Origin: Apostichopus japonicus
Lineage: Eukaryota; Echinodermata; Holothuroidea; Aspidochirotida; Stichopodidae
Assembly (NCBI RefSeq): GCF_037975245.1
Contig: NC_092563.1
Location: 11,189,001 to 11,253,000 of the forward strand
Length of the DNA: 64,000 nucleotides
Direction: 5' to 3'
Of this stretch, positions 1 to 12,215 are shown in pieces. Each line of letters starts with the position of its first letter. The stretch's first letter is position 1. The notes under the pieces were generated by a model. That model did not search any database. It had not been told where the DNA came from and was given only the letters and a program-made list of their open reading frames with translations. A program made the position numbers and the translations under genes.

Positions 1-76
1 GTTTTAAAAGGTCACTCACCATTTCGACCCTGCTGACCACAGATGACCTTTGACTTCTACCAAAAACAATGGGCTA

Positions 77-85
77 CAGGTAAGT
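77..85 (+). other. Perfect 5' splice-site-like motif CAG|GTAAGT (one example of many)
   Basis: The nonamer CAGGTAAGT is fully complementary to the 5' end of U1 snRNA. It recurs at the same monomer position through most of the array wherever the monomer reads CTACAGGTAAG. Sister variants read CCGGTAAGT or ACGGTAAGT and keep the six intronic bases. Whether it is used is unknown. The motif lies on the + strand only. Confidence 0.6.
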
Positions 86-172
86 CGTAGGTCCCCGATG
101 CACACCAACTATGGAGTTGTGACGACCTTGCCTCCATCTGATATCGCGTTTAAAAAGGTCACTCCCCATTTC

Positions 173-185
173 GGTCATGGTGACC
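173..185. promoter_or_regulatory. Oestrogen-response-element-like palindrome GGTCA-TGG-TGACC
   Basis: Perfect inverted repeat of GGTCA with a 3-bp spacer, the IR3 arrangement bound by oestrogen-receptor-type nuclear receptors. Identical copies start at 908, 1496, 3263, 5615, 6203, 7970, 12095 and 16218. All lie in one monomer subfamily that also reads GGTCACTCCCC just upstream. Most other monomers have GACCATGGTGACC or GACCCTGCTGACC at this place, so the palindrome is a subfamily trait. Binding is inference. Confidence 0.5.
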
Positions 186-190
186 CCAGA

Positions 191-203
191 TGACCTTTGA
201 CCT
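191..203 (-). promoter_or_regulatory. Perfect DR1 nuclear-receptor element (one example of many)
   Basis: The + strand reads TGACCTTTGACCT, so the minus strand reads AGGTCA-A-AGGTCA. This is the consensus direct repeat with 1-bp spacing recognised by RXR, HNF4, PPAR/RXR and COUP-TF families. The element recurs at the same place in nearly every monomer of both satellite arms. In variants reading TGACTT or TGACAT one half-site has a single change. An additional TGACC half-site lies a few bases upstream in most monomers. Function is not shown by sequence alone. Confidence 0.6.
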
Positions 204-299
204 CTACCAGAAACAATGGGCTACAGGTAAGTCGAAAGTCCCCCCTGTACACCAACTATGGAGTTGTTGCGACCTTGCCTCCTTGAGATATCGCGTTTT

Positions 300-3200
300 A
301 AAAGGTCACTCACCATTGCGACCCTGCTGACCACAGATGACCTTTGACTTTTACCAAACACAATGGGCTAACGGTCAGTCGTAGGTCCCCCCTGCACACC
401 AACTATGGAGTTGTTGCGACCTTGCCTCCATGAGATATCGCGTTTACAAATGTCACTCACCATTTCGACCCTGCTGACCACAGATGACCTTTGACCTCTA
501 CCAAAAACAATGGGCTACAGGTAAGTCGTAGGTCCCCCCGGCACACCAACTATGGAGTTGGTGCGACCTTGCCTCCTTGAGATATCGCGTTTACAAATGT
601 CACTCACCATTTCGACCCTGCTGACCACAGATGACCTTTGACCTCTACCAAAAACAATGGGCTACAGGTAAGTCGTAGGTCCCCCCGGCACACCAACTAT
701 GGAGTTGTTGCGACCTTGCCTCCTTGAGATATCGCGTTTACAAATGTCACTCACCATTTCGACCCTGCTGACCACAGATGACCTTTGACCTCTACCAAAA
801 ACAATGGGCTACAGGTAAGTCGTAGGTCCCCCCGGCACACCAACTATGGAGTTGTTGCGACCTTGCCTCCTTGAGATATCGCGTTGTAAAAGGTCACTCC
901 CCATTTCGGTCATGGTGACCCCAGATGACCTTTGACCTCTACCAGAAACAATGGGCTACAGGTAAGTCGAAAGTCCCCCCTGTACACCAACTATGGAGTT
1001 GTTGCGACCTTGCCTCCATGAGATATCGCGTTTTAAAAGGTCACTCACCATTGCGACCCTGCTGACCACAGATGACCTTTGACTTTTACCAAACACAATG
1101 GGCTAACGGTAAGTCGTAGGTCCCCCCTGCACACCAACTATGGAGTTGTGACGACCTTGCCTCCATGAGATATCGCGTTTACAAATGTCACTCACCATTT
1201 CGACCCTGCTGACCACAGATGACCTTTGACCTCTACCAAAAACAATGGGCTACAGGTAAGTCGTAGGTCCCCCCGGCACACCAACTATGGAGTTGGTGCG
1301 ACCTTGCCTCCTTGAGATATCGCGTTTACAAATGTCACTCACCATTTCGACCCTGCTGACCACAGATGACCTTTGACCTCTACCAAAAACAATGGGCTAC
1401 AGGTAAGTCGTAGGTCCAACCGGCACACCAACTATGGAGTTGTTGCGACCTTGCCTCCTTGAGATATCGCGTTGTAAAAGGTCACTCCCCATTTCGGTCA
1501 TGGTGACCCCAGATGACCTTTGACCTCTACCAGAAACAATGGGCTACAGGTAAGTCGAAAGTCCCCCCTGTACACCGACTATGGAGTTGTTGCGACCTTG
1601 CCTCCTTGAGATATCGCGTTTTAAAAGGTCACTCACCATTGCGACCCTGCTGACCACAGATGACCTTTGACTTTTACCAAACACAATGGGCTAACGGTAA
1701 GTCGTAGGTCCCCCCTGCACACCAACTATGGAGTTGTTGCGACCTTGCCTCCTTGAGATATCGCGTTTACAAATGTCACTCACCATTTCGACCCTGCTGA
1801 CCACAGATGACCTTTGACCTCTACCAAAAACAATGGGCTACAGGTAAGTCGTAGGTCCCCCCGGGACACCAACTATGGAGTTGGTGCGACCTTGCCTCCT
1901 TGAGATATCGCGTTTACAAATGTCACTCACCATTTCGACCCTGCTGACCACAGATGACCTTTGACCTCTACCAAAAACAATGGGCTACCGGTAAGTCGTA
2001 GGTCCCCCCGGCACACCAACTATGGAGTTGTTGCGACCTTGCCTCCTTGAGATATCGCGTTTACAAATGTCACTCACCATTTCGACCCTGCTGACCACAG
2101 ATGACCTTTGACCTCTACCAAAAACAATGGGCTACCGGTAAGTCGTAGGTCCCCCCGGCACACCAACTATGGAGTTGTTGCGACCTTGCCTCCTTGAGAT
2201 ATCGCGTTGTAAAAGGTCACTTACCATTTCGACCCTGCTGATCCCAGATGACCTTTGACCTCTACCAAAAACAATGGGCTACAGGTAAGTCGAAAGTCCC
2301 CCCTGTACACCAACTATGGAGTTGTTGCGACCTTGCCTCCTTGAGATATCGCGTTTTAAAAGGTCACTCACCATTTCAACCATGGTGACCCCAGATGACC
2401 TTTGACCTCTACCAAAAACAATGGGCTACAGGTAATTCGAAAGTCCCCCCTGTACACCGACTATGGAGTTGTTGCGACCTTGCCTCCTTGAGATATCGCG
2501 TTTTAAAAGGTCACTCACCATTTCGACCCTGCTGACCACAGATGACCTTTGACTTCTACCAAAAACAATGGGCTAACGGTAAGTCGTAGGTCCCCCCTGC
2601 ACACCAACTATGGAGTTGTTCCGAGATCGCCTCCTTGAGATATCACGTTCACAAATGTCACTCACCATTTCGACCCTGCTGACCACAGATGACCTTTGAC
2701 CTCTACCAAAAACAATGGGCTACAGGTAAGTCGAAAGTTTCCCCTGCACACCAACTATGGAGTTGTTGCGACCTTGCCTCCATGAGATATCGCGTTTACA
2801 AATGTCACTCACCATTTCGACCCTGCTGACCACAGATGACATTTGACCTCTACCAAAAACAATGGGCTACAGGTAAGTCGTAGGTCCCCCCCGGCACACC
2901 AACTATGGAGTTGTTGCGACCTTGCCTCCTTGAGATATCGCGTTGTAAAAGGTCACTCACCATTTCGACCCTGCTGACCACAGATGACCTTTGACCTCTA
3001 CCAAAAACAATGGGCTACCGGTAAGTCGTAGGTCCCCGACCTGCACACCAAATATGGAGATGTTGCGACCTTGCCTCCATGAGATATCGCGTTTACAAAT
3101 GTCACCCACCATTTCGACCCTGCTGACCACAGATGACCTTTGACCTCTACCAAAAACAATGGGCTACAGGTAAGTCGTAGGTCCCCCCTGCACACCAACT

Positions 3201-3380
3201 ATGGAGTTGTGACGACCTTGCCTCCATCTGATATCGCGTTTAAAAAGGTCACTCCCCATTTCGGTCATGGTGACCCCAGATGACCTTTGACCTCTACCAA
3301 AAACAATGGGCTACAGGTAAGTCGAAAGTCCCCCCTGTACACCAACTATGGAGTTGTTGCGACCTTGCCTCCTTGAGATA
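300..3380. repeat. Higher-order repeat copy 1 (4,707-bp period, 32 monomers)
   Basis: A run of about 21 monomers whose private variants recur in the same order 4,707 bp downstream. ACGGTCAGTC occurs at 371 and 5078, GGTCCAACCGG at about 1413 and 6120, and the GGTCCCCGACCTGC monomer at about 3031 and 7738. The two copies stop matching near 3380/8087. Confidence 0.85.
452..598. repeat. Representative satellite monomer (147 bp)
   Basis: One typical unit, taken from GTCACT to the base before the next GTCACT. It contains TGACC half-sites, the DR1-type element, GGTAAGT and GATATC once each. A length of 147 bp equals the DNA length wrapped in a nucleosome core particle. It is also 49 codons, so a frame open in one unit stays in register in the next; this explains the periodic minus-strand frames across the array. 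Confidence 0.95.
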
Positions 3381-5006
3381 TCGCGTTTTAAAAGGTCACT
3401 CACCATTTCGACCCTGCTGACCACAGATGACCTTTGACTTCTACCAAAAACAATGGGCTAACGGTAAGTCGTAGGTCCCCCCTGCACACCAACTATGGAG
3501 TTGTTGCGACCTTGCCTCCTTGAGATATCGCGTTTTAAAAGGTCACTCACCATTTCGACCCTGCTGACCACAGATGACCTTTGACTTCTACCAAAAACAA
3601 TGGGCTAACGGTAAGTCGTAGGTCCCCCCTGCACACCAACTATGGAGTTGTTGCGACCTTGCCTCCTTGAGATATCACGTTCACAAATGTCACTCACCAT
3701 TTCGACCCTGCTGACCACAGATGACCTTTGACCTCTACCAAAAACAATGGGCTAACGGTAAGTCGTAGGTCCCCCCTGCACACCAACTATGGAGTTTTTG
3801 CGACCTTGCCTCCTTGAGATATCGCGTTTACAAATGTCACTCACCATTTCGACCCTGCTGACCACAGATGACCTTTGACCTCTACCAAAAACAATGGGCT
3901 ACCGGTAAGTCGTAGGTCCCCCCCTGTACACCAAATATGGAGATGTTGCGACCTTGCCTCCATGAGATATCGCGTTTACAAATGTCACCCACCATTTCGA
4001 CCCTGCTGACCACAGATGACCTTTGACCTCTACCAAAAACAATGGGCTACCGGTAAGTCGTAGGTCCCCCCCTGTACACCAAATATGGAGATGTTGCGAC
4101 CTTGCCTCCATGAGATATCGCGTTTACAAATGTCACCCACCATTTCGACCCTGCTGACCACAGATGACCTTTGACCTCTACCAAAAACAATCGGCTACCG
4201 GTAAGTCGTAGGTCCCCCCTGCACACCAACTATGGAGTTGTTCCGAGATCGCCTCCTTGAGATATCACGTTCACAAATGTCACTCACCATTTCGACCCTG
4301 CTGACCACAGATGACCTTTGACCTCTACCAAAAACAATGGGCTACCGGTAAGTCGAAGGTCCCCCCCGGCACACCAACTATGGAGTTGTTGCGACCTTGC
4401 CTCCTTGAGATATCGCGTTGTAAAAGGTCACTCACCATTTCGACCCTGCTGACCACAGATGACTTTTGACTTCTACCAAAAAAATGGGCTAACGGTAAGT
4501 CGTAGGTCCCCCCTGCACACCAACTATGGAGTTGTTCCGAGATCGCCTCCTTGAGATATCACGTTTACAAATGTCACTCACCATTTCGACCCTGCTGACC
4601 ACAGATGACCTTTGACCTCTACCAAAACCAATGGGCTACAGTTAAGTCGAAAGTCCCCCTGCACACCAACTATGGAGTTGTTGCGACCTTGCCTCCTTGA
4701 GATATCGCGTTTACAAATGTCACTCACCATTTCGACCCTGCTGACCACAGATGACCTTTGACCTATACCAAAAACAATGGCCTACAGGTAAGTCGTAGGT
4801 CCCACCTGCACACCAACTATGGAGTTGTTGCGATCTTGCCTCCTTGAGATATCGCGTTGTAAATGTCACTCACCATTTCGACCATGGTGACCCCAGATGA
4901 CCTTTGACCTCTACCAAAAACAATGGGCTACCGATAAGTCGAAAGTCCCCCCTGCACACCAACTATGGAGTTGTTGCGACCTTGCCTCCTTGAGATATCG
5001 CGTTTT

Positions 5007-8000
5007 AAAAGGTCACTCACCATTTCGACCCTGCTGACCACAGATGACCTTTGACTTTTACCAAACACAATGGGCTAACGGTCAGTCGTAGGTCCCCCCT
5101 GCACACCAACTATGGAGTTGTTGCGACCTTGCCTCCATGAGATATCGCGTTTACAAATGTCACTCACCATTTCGACCCTGCTGACCACAGATGAGCTTTG
5201 ACCTCTACCAAAAACAATGGGCTACAGGTAAGTCGTAGGTCCCCCCGGCACACCAACTATGGAGTTGGTGCGACCTTGCCTCCTTGAGATATCGCGTTTA
5301 CAAATGTCACTCACCATTTCGACCCTGCTGACCACAGATGACCTTTGACTTCTACCAAAAACAATGGGCTACAGGTAAGTCGTAGGTCCCCCCGGCACAC
5401 CAACTATGGAGTTGTTGCGACCTTGCCTCCTTGAGATATCGCGTTTACAAATGTCACTCACCATTTCGACCCTGCTGACCACAGATGACCTTTGACCTCT
5501 ACCAAAAACAATGGGCTACAGGTAAGTCGTAGGTCCCCCCGGCACACCAACTATGGAGTTGTTGCGACCTTGCCTCCTTGAGATATCGCGTTGTAAAAGG
5601 TCACTCCCCATTTCGGTCATGGTGACCCCAGATGACCTTTGACCTCTACCAGAAACAATGGGCTACAGGTAAGTCGAAAGTCCCCCCTGTACACCAACTA
5701 TGGAGTTGTTGCGACCTTGCCTCCTTGAGATATCGCGTTTTAAAAGGTCACTCACCATTGCGACCCTGCTGACCACAGATGACCTTTGACTTTTACCAAA
5801 CACAATGGGCTAACGGTAAGTCGTAGGTCCCCCCTGCACACCAACTATGGAGTTGTGACGACCTTGCCTCCATGAGATATCGCGTTTACAAATGTCACTC
5901 ACCATTTCGACCCTGCTGACCACAGATGACCTTTGACCTCTACCAAAAACAATGGGCTACAGGTAAGTCGTAGGTCCCCCCGGCACACCAACTATGGAGT
6001 TGGTGCGACCTTGCCTCCTTGAGATATCGCGTTTACAAATGTCACTCACCATTTCGACCCTGCTGACCACAGATGACCTTTGACCTCTACCAAAAACAAT
6101 GGGCTACAGGTAAGTCGTAGGTCCAACCGGCACACCAACTATGGAGTTGTTGCGACCTTGCCTCCTTGAGATATCGCGTTGTAAAAGGTCACTCCCCATT
6201 TCGGTCATGGTGACCCCAGATGACCTTTGACCTCTACCAGAAACAATGGGCTACAGGTAAGTCGAAAGTCCCCCCTGTACACCGACTATGGAGTTGTTGC
6301 GACCTTGCCTCCTTGAGATATCGCGTTTTAAAAGGTCACTCACCATTGCGACCCTGCTGACCACAGATGACCTTTGACTTTTACCAAACACAATGGGCTA
6401 ACGGTAAGTCGTAGGTCCCCCCTGCACACCAACTATGGAGTTGTTGCGACCTTGCCTCCATGAGATATCGCGTTTACAAATGTCACTCACCATTTCGACC
6501 CTGCTGACCACAGATGACCTTTGACCTCTACCAAAAACAATGGGCTACAGGTAAGTCGTAGGTCCCCCCGGCACACCAACTATGGAGTTGTTGCGACCTT
6601 GCCTCCTTGAGATATCGCGTTTACAAATGTCACTCACCATTTCGACCCTGCTGACCACAGATGACCTTTGACCTCTACCAAAAACAATGGGCTACCGGTA
6701 AGTCGTAGGTCCCCCCGGCACACCAACTATGGAGTTGTTGCGACCTTGCCTCCTTGAGATATCGCGTTTACAAATGTCACTCACCATTTCGACCCTGCTG
6801 ACCACAGATGACCTTTGACCTCTACCAAAAACAATGGGCTACCGGTAAGTCGTAGGTCCCCCCGGCACACCAACTATGGAGTTGTTGCGACCTTGCCTCC
6901 TTGAGATATCGCGTTGTAAAAGGTCACTTACCATTTCGACCCTGCTGATCCCAGATGACCTTTGACCTCTACCAAAAACAATGGGCTACAGGTAAGTCGA
7001 AAGTCCCCCCTGTACACCAACTATGGAGTTGTTGCGACCTTGCCTCCTTGAGATATCGCGTTTTAAAAGGTCACTCACCATTTCGACCATGGTGACCCCA
7101 GATGACCTTTGACCTCTACCAAAAACAATGGGCTACAGGTAATTCGAAAGTCCCCCCTGTACACCGACTATGGAGTTGTTGCGACCTTGCCTCCTTGAGA
7201 TATCGCGTTTTAAAAGGTCACTCACCATTTCGACCCTGCTGACCACAGATGACCTTTGACTTCTACCAAAAACAATGGGCTAACGGTAAGTCGTAGGTCC
7301 CCCCTGCACACCAACTATGGAGTTGTTCCGAGATCGCCTCCTTGAGATATCACGTTCACAAATGTCACTCACCATTTCGACCCTGCTGACCACAGATGAC
7401 CTTTGACCTCTACCAAAAACAATGGGCTACAGGTAAGTCGAAAGTTTCCCCTGCACACCAACTATGGAGTTGTTGCGACCTTGCCTCCATGAGATATCGC
7501 GTTTACAAATGTCACTCACCATTTCGACCCTGCTGACCACAGATGACATTTGACCTCTACCAAAAACAATGGGCTACAGGTAAGTCGTAGGTCCCCCCCG
7601 GCACACCAACTATGGAGTTGTTGCGACCTTGCCTCCTTGAGATATCGCGTTGTAAAAGGTCACTCACCATTTCGACCCTGCTGACCACAGATGACCTTTG
7701 ACCTCTACCAAAAACAATGGGCTACCGGTAAGTCGTAGGTCCCCGACCTGCACACCAAATATGGAGATGTTGCGACCTTGCCTCCATGAGATATCGCGTT
7801 TACATATGTCACCCACCATTTCGACCCTGCTGACCACAGATGACCTTTGACCTCTACCAAAAACAATGGGCTACAGGTAAGTCGTAGGTCCCCCCTGCAC
7901 ACCAACTATGGAGTTGTGACGACCTTGCCTCCATCTGATATCGCGTTTAAAAAGGTCACTCCCCATTTCGGTCATGGTGACCCCAGATGACCTTTGACCT

Positions 8001-8087
8001 CTACCAGAAACAATGGGCTACAGGTAAGTCGAAAGTCCCCCCTGTACACCAACTATGGAGTTGTTGCGACCTTGCCTCCTTGAGATA
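5007..8087. repeat. Higher-order repeat copy 2 (4,707-bp period)
   Basis: Second copy of the block at 300-3380, matching it monomer for monomer with few differences. One is a 147-bp monomer reading TACATATGTC near 7801 where copy 1 reads TACAAATGTC. The intervening monomers (3381-5006) are mixed types, including local near-duplicates around 3899-4229. Confidence 0.85.
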
Positions 8088-8090
8088 TCG

Positions 8091-11000
8091 CGTTGTAAAA
8101 GGTCACTTACCATTTCGACCCTGCTGACCCCAGATGACCTTTGACCTCTACCAAAAACAATGGGCTACAGGTAAGTCGAAAGTCCCCCCTGTACACCAAC
8201 TATGGAGTTGTTGCGACCTTGCCTCCTTGAGATATCGCGTTTTAAAAGGTCACTCACCATTTCGACCCTGCTGACCACAGATGACCTTTGACTTCTACCA
8301 AAAACAATGGGCTAACGGTAAGTCGTAGGTCCCCCCTGCACACCAACTATGGAGTTGTTGCGACCTTGCCTCCTTGAGATATCACGTTCACAAATGTCAC
8401 TCACCATTTCGACCCTGCTGACCACAGATGACCTTTGACCTCTACCAAAAACAATGGGCTACAGGTAAGTCGATAGTTTCTCCTGCACACCAACTATGGA
8501 GTTGTTGCGACCTTGCCTCCATGAGATATCGCGTTTACAAATGTCACTCACCATTTCGACCCTGCTGACCACAGATGACATTTGACCTCTACCAAAAACA
8601 ATGGGCTACAGGTAAGTCGTAGGTCCCCCCCGGCACACCAACTATGGAGTTGTTGCGACCTTGCCTCCTTGAGATATCGCGTTGTAAAAGGTCACTCACC
8701 ATTTCGACCCTGCTGACCACAGATGACCTTTGACCTCTACCAAAAACAATGGGCTACCGGTAAGTCGTAGGTCCCCGACCTGCACACCAAATATGGAGAT
8801 GTTGCGACCTTGCCTCCATGAGATATCGCGTTTACAAATGTCACACACCATTTCGACCCTGCTAACCACAGATGACCTTTGACCTCTACCAAAAGCAATG
8901 GGCTACAGTTAAGTCGTAGGTCCCCCCTGCACACCAACTATGGAGTTGTTGCGACCTTGCCTCCTTGAGATATCGCGTTTGAAAAGGTCACTCACCATTT
9001 CGACCATGGTGATCCCAGATGACCTTTGACCTCTACCAAAAACAATGGGCTACCGGTAAGTCGTAGGTCCCCCCCCCCTGCACACCAAATATGGAGATGT
9101 TTCGACCTTGCCTCCATGAGATATCGCGTTTACAAATGTCACCCACCATTTCGACCCTGCTAACCACAGATGACCTTTGACCTCTACCAAAAGCAATGGG
9201 CTACAGTTAAGTCGTAGGTCCCCCCTGCACACCAACTATGGAGTTGTTGCGACCTTGCCTCCTTGAGATATCGCGTTTGAAAAGGTCACTCACCATTTCG
9301 ACCATGGTGATCCCAGATGACCTTTGACCTCTACCAAAAACAATGGGCTACAGGTAAGTCGTAGGTCCCCCCGGCACACCAACTATGGAGTTGTTGCGAC
9401 CTTGCCTCCTTGAGATATCGCGTTTACAAATGTCTCTCACCATTTCGACCGTGCTGACCACAGATGACATTTGACCTCTAAAAAAAAACAATGGGCTACA
9501 GTTTAGTCGAAAGTCCCCCCTGCACCCCAACTATGGAGATGTTGCGACCTTGCCTCCATGAGATATCGCGTTTACAAATGTCACCCACAATTTCGACCCT
9601 GCTGACCACAGATGACCTTTGACCTCTACCAAAAGCAATGGGCTACAGTTAAGTCGTAGGTCCCCCCTGCACACCAAATATGGAGTTGTTTCGACCTTGC
9701 CTCCTTGAGATATCGCGTTTACAAAGGTCTCTCACCATTTCGACCCTGCTGACCACAGATGACCTTTGACCTCTACCAAAAACAATGGGCTACCGGTAAG
9801 TCGTAGGTCCCCCTGCACACCAACTATGGAGTTGTTGCGACCTTGCCTCCATGAGATATCGCGCTTAAAAAGGTCACTCACCATTTCGACCCTGCTGACC
9901 ACAGATGACATTTGACCTCTACCAAAAACAATGGCCTACAGGTAAGTCGAAGAACCCACCTGCACACCAACTATGGAGTTGTTTCGACCTTGCCTCCTTG
10001 AGATATCGCGTTTACAAAGGTCTCTCACCATTTCGACCATGGTGACCACAGATGACCTTTGACCTCTACCAAAAACAATGGGCTACAGGTAAGTCGTAAG
10101 TCCCCCATGCACACCAACTATGGAGTTGTTCCGAGATCCCCTCCTTGAGATATCACGTTCACAAATGTCACTCACCATTTCGACCCTGCTGACCACAGAT
10201 GACCTTTGACCTCTACCAACAACAATGGGCTACAGTTAAGTCGAAAGTCCCCCCTGCACTCCAACTATGGAGTTGTTGCGACCTTGCCTCCTTGAGATAT
10301 CGCGTTTACAAAGGTCTCTCACCATTTCGACCCTGCTGACCACAGATGACCTTTGACTTTTACCAAACACAATGGGCTAACGGTAAGTCGTAGGTCCCCC
10401 CTGCACACCAACTATGGAGTTGTTGCGACCTTGCCTCCATGAGATATCGCGTTTACAAATGTCACTCACCATTTCGACCCTGCTGACCACAGATGACCTT
10501 TGACCTCTACCAAAAACAATGGGCTACAGGTAAGTCGTAGGTCCCCCCGGCACACCAACTATGGAGTTGGTGCGACCTTGCCTCCTTGAGATATCGCGTT
10601 TACAAATGTCACTCACCATTTCGACCCTGCTGACCACAGATGACCTTTGACCTCTACCAAAAACAATGGGCTACCGGTAAGTCGTAGGTCCCCCCGGCAC
10701 ACCAACTATGGAGTTGTTGCGACCTTGCCTCCTTGAGATATCGCGTTTACAAATGTCACTCACCATTTCGACCCTGCTGACCACAGATGACCTTTGACCT
10801 CTACCAAAAACAATGGGCTACCGGTAAGTCGTAGGTCCCCCCGGCACACCAACTATTGAGTTGTTGCGACCTTGCCTCCTTGAGATATCGCGTTGTAAAA
10901 GGTCACTTACCATTTCGACCCTGCTGACCCCAGATGACCTTTGACCTCTACCAAAAACAATGGGCTACAGGTAAGTCGAAAGTCCCCCCTGTACACCAAC

Positions 11001-12215
11001 TATGGAGTTGTTGCGACCTTGCCTCCTTGAGATATCGCGTTTTAAAATGTCACTCACCATTTCGACCCTGCTGACCACAGATGACCTTTGACTTCTACCA
11101 AAAACAATGGGCTAACGGTAAGTCGTAGGTCCCCCTGCACACCAACTATGGAGTTGTTCCGAGATCGCCTCCTTGAGATATCACGTTCACAAATGTCACT
11201 CACCATTTCAACCATGGTGACCCCAGATGACCTTTGACCTCTACCAAAAACAATGGGCTACAGGTAATTCGAAAGTTCCCCCTGTACACCGACTATGGAG
11301 TTGTTGCGACCTTGCCTCCTTGAGATATCGCGTTTTAAAAGGTCACTCACCATTTCGACCCTGCTGACCACAGATGACCTTTGACTTCTACCAAAAACAA
11401 TGGGCTAACGGTAAGTCGTAGGTCCCCCCTGCACACCAACTATGGAGTTGTTCCGAGATCGCCTCCTTGAGATATCACGTTCACAAATGTCACTCACCAT
11501 TTCGACCCTGCTGACCACAGATGACCTTTGACCTCTACCAAAAACAATGGGCTACAGGTAAGTCGAAAGTTTCCCCTGCACACCAACTATGGAGTTGTTG
11601 CGACCTTGCCTCCATGAGATATCGCGTTTACAAATGTCAATCACCATTTCGACCCTGCTGACCACAGATGACATTTGACCTCTACCAAAAACAATGGGCT
11701 ACAGGTAAGTCGTAGGTCCCCCCCGGCACACCAACTATGGAGTTGTTGCGACCTTGCCTCCTTGAGATATCGCGTTGTAAAAGGTCACTCACCATTTCGA
11801 CCCTGCTGACCACAGATGACCTTTGACCTCTACCAAAAACAATGGGCTACCGGTAAGTCGTAGGTCCCCGACCTGCACACCAAATATGGAGATGTTGCGA
11901 CCTTGCCTCCATGAGATATCGCGTTTACAAATGTCACTCACCATTTCGACCCTGCTGACCACAGATGACCTTTGACCTCTACCAAAAACAATGGGCTACA
12001 GGTAAGTCGTAGGTCCCCCCTGCACACCAACTATGGAGTTGTGACGACCTTGCCTCCATCTGATATCGCGTTTAAAAAGGTCACTCCCCATTTCGGTCAT
12101 GGTGACCCCAGATGACCTTTGACCTCTACCAGAAACAATGGGCTACAGGTAAGTCGAAAGTCCCCCCTGTACACCAACTATGGAGTTGTTGCGACCTTGC
12201 CTCCTTGAGATATCG
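8091..12215. repeat. 28-monomer higher-order repeat, copy 1 (about 4.12 kb)
   Basis: Begins at a monomer reading CGTTGTAAAAGGTCACTTACC. The same start recurs at 12216 and 16339, giving periods of 4,125 and 4,123 bp. Private markers shared with later copies include an A-run monomer (9478; partners at 13601 and 18021) and CGAAGAACCCACC (about 9948; partners at 14071 and 18492). Copy 1 lacks two monomers that copies 2 and 3 carry just before the A-run monomer. Confidence 0.85.
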